Shown piece after piece: positions 60,724 to 64,000 of a stretch of DNA of 64,000 nucleotides. The notes beneath the pieces were generated by a model. It did not search any database. It was not told where the DNA came from and was given only the letters and a program-made list of their open reading frames with translations. Source of the DNA: Sipunculus nudus (Eukaryota > Annelida > Sipuncula > Golfingiida > Sipunculidae); the NCBI GenBank assembly GCA_026874595.1, contig CM049318.1, positions 13,375,241 through 13,439,240 on the forward strand, read 5' to 3'. The position numbers and the translations under genes were made by a program. Each line of letters opens with the position of its first letter. Position 1 is the first letter of the stretch.

Positions 60724-60936
60724 TCCCTCCATGACAGTATTTAATTCAATCGACAGCAAGAATCAATAATTAAAAGTAATGTAAACGCTAAGAATTAAAA
60801 ATGAAATAATAATCTATTTTTTTTTAGATTTTTAAACTTCTTGGAAAGTGAGAGAGAGAGAGAATTTATTTGAGAGCACAGACAGGGAGAGACTTATTAA
60901 TGCAAAAATTTAAGTCAGAGATATGGTGAAAAAAGG

Positions 60937-61640
60937 GCATTTTCAGGTGTAAGAGGGAGATGTTTATATCAGAGGACGAATCTTTTATTAGAGAGAGGGA
61001 GACGATTGTGTTCGTAAGAGATTGTGTGAGAGAGAGAGAGAGATAGAGAGAATGAGAGAGAAAAAGGGACAGGAATGTGAAGTAAATCGGAGATGGAGGA
61101 AACAAACGGATATCGTAAGAGTAACATGTTGACTGAGGGTAAAATGAACGGTAGGATTAAATGATACAAGTAGTATTTTTTGTGTGTAATATATTCAGTA
61201 ACTGGAAAGATAAATAGTTTAACAACATATTTAATACTAAATATTCGATACCAACTTATTGTATATAATAATGTTTCCAATATATGTTTATATATGTGTT
61301 TGTGTGTAAGATACCGGTATACATCATGCAATACACTCTCCCTGCCTTTTCTTTCTTTTCCTTCTTTCTGACTTTCTTTAATTTCTTTCCTTCATTACTT
61401 CTTTTCCTTACCTTTCCTTTCCTTCCTCCCCTTTCCCTTTTGTTCCTTTCCTTTCCTTACCTTCCTTTCATTTCATCCCCTGCCCTTTCCTGCCTTCCTA
61501 CCTTTCTTCCTTTCCTCCCTTTTCTTTCCGTTCCTCCCATTCCTTCTTTCCCTTTCCATCCTTTCCTTTCCTTCCTTCCTTTTCCTTTTTCCGTCCTTTC
61601 CTTCTTCCTTCATTCCTCTCCTCCTTGATTTCTTTTTTCT
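60937..61640. other. About 690-bp segment present only in duplicate 2
   Basis: Absent at the matching site near 7,580. The first part has GA-rich sequence. 61,340-61,630 is almost pure pyrimidine on the plus strand (CCTTT and CCTTC units). No gene; the open frames on both strands reflect low complexity. Confidence 0.75.
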
Positions 61641-61723
61641 TTCTTTCTTTTTCACACTCTTCCTTTCTGTATTATATTCCTTCTCACGTTCTTTCCTCCT
61701 CTCTCTGTATGTCTCTCTTTCAT

Positions 61724-61727
<4 letters not shown>

Positions 61728-61781
<54 letters not shown>
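61728..61781 (+). repeat. (CT)n microsatellite, about 27 units
   Basis: Expanded counterpart of 7,688-7,711. Confidence 0.95.
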
Positions 61782-61786
<5 letters not shown>

Positions 61787-62149
61787 GGTTATTTTCATGA
61801 TATCAGCGGGCTAGAAAGACGGTAATTATCCTTTGATCGAGGAGATACAACGACAATTTCTCTTGCTGTTACAATTGGTTGCCTCTTTTTTTATATAGGA
61901 CATTAAACAGATTGCTCTTGTTTGTGTGTCATAAATATTGTCATTTAATATTATACCTATATATGAACACTTGTTTTATTTTACCCTTCACATTTGTTTT
62001 CTCCATATTTTTACCTCTTCAGGAAAATTGTCTACCACCATGAGATGGAAATGGCCATTTATTCATTACTTCAACTAAAATTTCAATAATGGTTTAGAGG
62101 AAAAGTTGAAGTGCAAATTATGAATGAGTAAATATTTAAGTCAAGACCC

Positions 62150-62990
62150 CCATTGAACCGAATGTCTCATGAAACCAGGGGTTTCAGTGATATGCGCAGA
62201 TCGCACTTTCTCATTGGTAGCACCGCAAAGGCAAATAAAGGCAGCCCTGATGAAAGGTCCGTGAACCAGTTAAGCTCCCACACCTCCACTGACATTCTTT
62301 ACCAGAATCTCAAAATAACCCATGTGTCGTGTCCGCGACGTACAATACATCTGGTCCTTATTAGAGACCGTGGTTCACGTTCCTCATTCCAGAATGGACC
62401 GTGAGGCGGGGTACAGTAAATGCTTGAGCCACACAGGGCACGTCTTCTTCTGATAACATTTCTGCTGTTCATGACAGGACAAGCAAAGCCAAAGTCAGCG
62501 CATTTTCTTTTGCACGATGCGTGGAAATTCCATTATGAATCACATATTTGTGAGATGTTTTATCTGTTCAGACTTCGTTTGGAATAAATATTACTTATTG
62601 TAAATCAAATAATATGGTGTCAACATTTATACGCCACTTAAAAATAACCCTTGTTGACTTAAATTTGACTAGGCTAAAATAGTTAATGTATGACTAGCCC
62701 ATCTAAATATTATTCACATTATTTTTGTCATTAGCAGTAGTTAAAGAAAACATCCCATAGTCATGAAAGTTAAAATAAGGATAATTTTACACCTTGTGTA
62801 TATATAATTGTGGTAGCGGTGTTCATAAACGTGTTGACTTAGATAAGCTGTTGCACTGAAACCGAGCGCACCCGGATCCCCATAGTATGGGCCAAGTATG
62901 CCCTTGTACAGGGGCAGAGGCAGATAAACATCACCATACTTCACCCGACGAGAATGTAGGAATGCCTGCGTGAACATAACAGATGATCCC
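62150..62990 (+). repeat. Dispersed repeat family D (duplicate 2)
   Basis: Counterpart of 7,975-8,770, with a 34-bp segment near 62,582-62,615 not in copy 1. Confidence 0.75.
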
Positions 62991-63250
62991 GTATACAGAC
63001 GTATTCCCCTAAAAATAATAAATTGTATACATTGTATTTGATTTTATAGTGTACAAAATGGTATGAAATACGTATTGTATGAGTTTTGCAATGAAATATA
63101 TTCTTAAAAAGGGGGAAACACGGGGTACACGCGACTCTCTTTCGGTCAAATATATGGAAAAATTGAAATATATACACTTATCATTCATTAACAGCGCAAG
63201 GTTTTGCGTCCGGCACCGTCTCCTTCTTATAAAAATATATAAATATATGT

Positions 63251-63410
63251 ATTGTTACGAAGACAAATTGGTCATAGGAAAATTTTGGCCCGATCCGGGA
63301 TTCGAACCCATGTTGGTGGCGCGCATATCCGGCGTTTCAACTGCTTCGCTAGAAAGGCAAGCTTCACTAGCGAGACAGTTCGGTCCGCTTTTGTGTCACC
63401 TTGTAACAAT
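63251..63410 (-). mobile_element. 160-bp TGTTACG-bounded element with tRNA-like core (duplicate 2)
   Basis: Counterpart of 9,041-9,200. The right edge is TTGTAACAAT here, so the inverted ends are one base less perfect. The B-box-like GGGTTCGAATCCC is intact on the minus strand. Confidence 0.55.
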
Positions 63411-63819
63411 ATATATATACCAGTAATATGTAATACTGGAAATTTACATTAATGTACGACCCATTATCTAGAGGAACTTTCATGTTTGAATTTTAGAATT
63501 TAATCTCTATACAACCTTATCATCATCAATTGAGGTTCAGCTTCCGGAATTCATAAATAATATCTGATATTGTGAGATTCCATTCTCTGCACGTGTACAC
63601 TGTAGCATATTCCTATGCTGACCGGCCTTGTATTATCGTTTGCCAATACCACATGAATTAAAAACATTATTAGACATGATTATAATATTTGTGAAAGAAA
63701 GGAATGTTATGATATTCATAGAAAGGTTAATCTTAGAATTTGATGAAGCCTTAACAGGCTTGTCCATGCAAGCCGTAACAGGTTCTGCTAAAGCCTTCGT
63801 CTTTTTTCTTTGTAAGGTT

Positions 63820-64000
63820 GAAACCAGGACAACTACAACGCAAAAAGGAAAATATGTATCGCAACAGGAGAGGGTGCAAAGCAGACTTGGAACCATGCAG
63901 GCCAAGAACCATGACTCTATGTGGGCGACAGGAGAGAGCGCTAGACAGACTTGTAACAATGCAAATTATAATACAAAAATAAGGGATGTCTCGCGAAACG
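63820..64000 (+). repeat. 61-bp monomer array, second block, cut by window end
   Basis: Counterpart of the beginning of 9,625-11,175. Confidence 0.85.

Larger units (their letters stand above)
53420..64000 (+). repeat. Large direct duplication, copy 2
   Basis: Second copy of 1-9,793, truncated by the window end. Offset is 53,419 bp at the start and about 54,207 bp at the end. Stretches such as 54,440-55,700 are nearly identical to 1,080-2,340. Copy 2 holds the longer forms of the indels listed for copy 1. Confidence 0.97.

Noticed and set aside
61284-61628. Phe/Pro/Leu-rich 114-codon frame
   Set aside because: Low-complexity pyrimidine tract, with an equally open Lys/Arg/Glu-rich frame on the opposite strand.

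Overview
This is eukaryotic nuclear DNA, AT-rich, from a very repeat-dense genome. A lophotrochozoan, most likely a marine mollusc, is my inference. It rests on an intronless-CDS TRIM/NHL-type E3 ligase, intron-bearing tRNA-Ile(UAU) genes, tRNA-derived SINEs, L2-like LINE relics, MITEs, and a tandem-repeat element built on nuclear-receptor-like half sites. Only one protein-coding gene and two tRNA genes can be supported with confidence. Nearly everything else is mobile-element debris, satellites or duplicated sequence. Layout: (1) 1-9,793 is the first copy of a large direct duplication whose second copy is 53,420-64,000 (offset about 53.4 kb at the start and 54.2 kb at the end). Each copy carries a 56-58-bp repeat, a 124-bp satellite (about 20.5 units), an adjoining array of roughly 61-bp monomers, AT-rich sequence, a dispersed repeat, and a small TGTTACG-bounded element. 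(2) 9,625-11,175 is more of the 61-bp array, interrupted at 11,176-13,743 by a Helentron/HINE-like element made of a 288-bp dimeric tandem repeat, a (GCG)n tract and a 3' stem-loop. (3) 13,744-16,190 holds a diverged third copy of parts of region 1, followed by a decayed LINE with a YADD motif. (4) 16,475-30,047 is two diverged copies of a 4-6 kb block, plus a fresh 840-bp tandem duplication, a hAT-like MITE and a second MITE. (5) 30,355-31,594 is a 5'-truncated LINE with a perfect 15-bp target-site duplication, and the empty site is preserved in a paralogue near 24.0 kb. (6) 35,860-42,342 is the TRIM gene. I model a TATA+Inr+DPE promoter, a non-coding first exon (36,003-36,183), a 3.8-kb intron carrying a minisatellite and a MITE, and a single coding exon whose splice acceptor lies 12 bp before the ATG at 39,988. 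The 621-aa product has RING, two B-boxes, a helical region and C-terminal NHL-like repeats. (7) 42,120-53,445 holds SINEs, an L2-like LINE 3' end on the minus strand, two tandemly duplicated tRNA-Ile(UAU) genes, another hAT-like MITE and a 52-bp minisatellite. The genes do not form an operon or pathway. The TRIM protein is predicted to be a cytoplasmic ubiquitin ligase, and the tRNAs decode AUA. The main interest is structural: layered duplications, satellite turnover, and an element that carries dense DR1/ERRE-like motifs.
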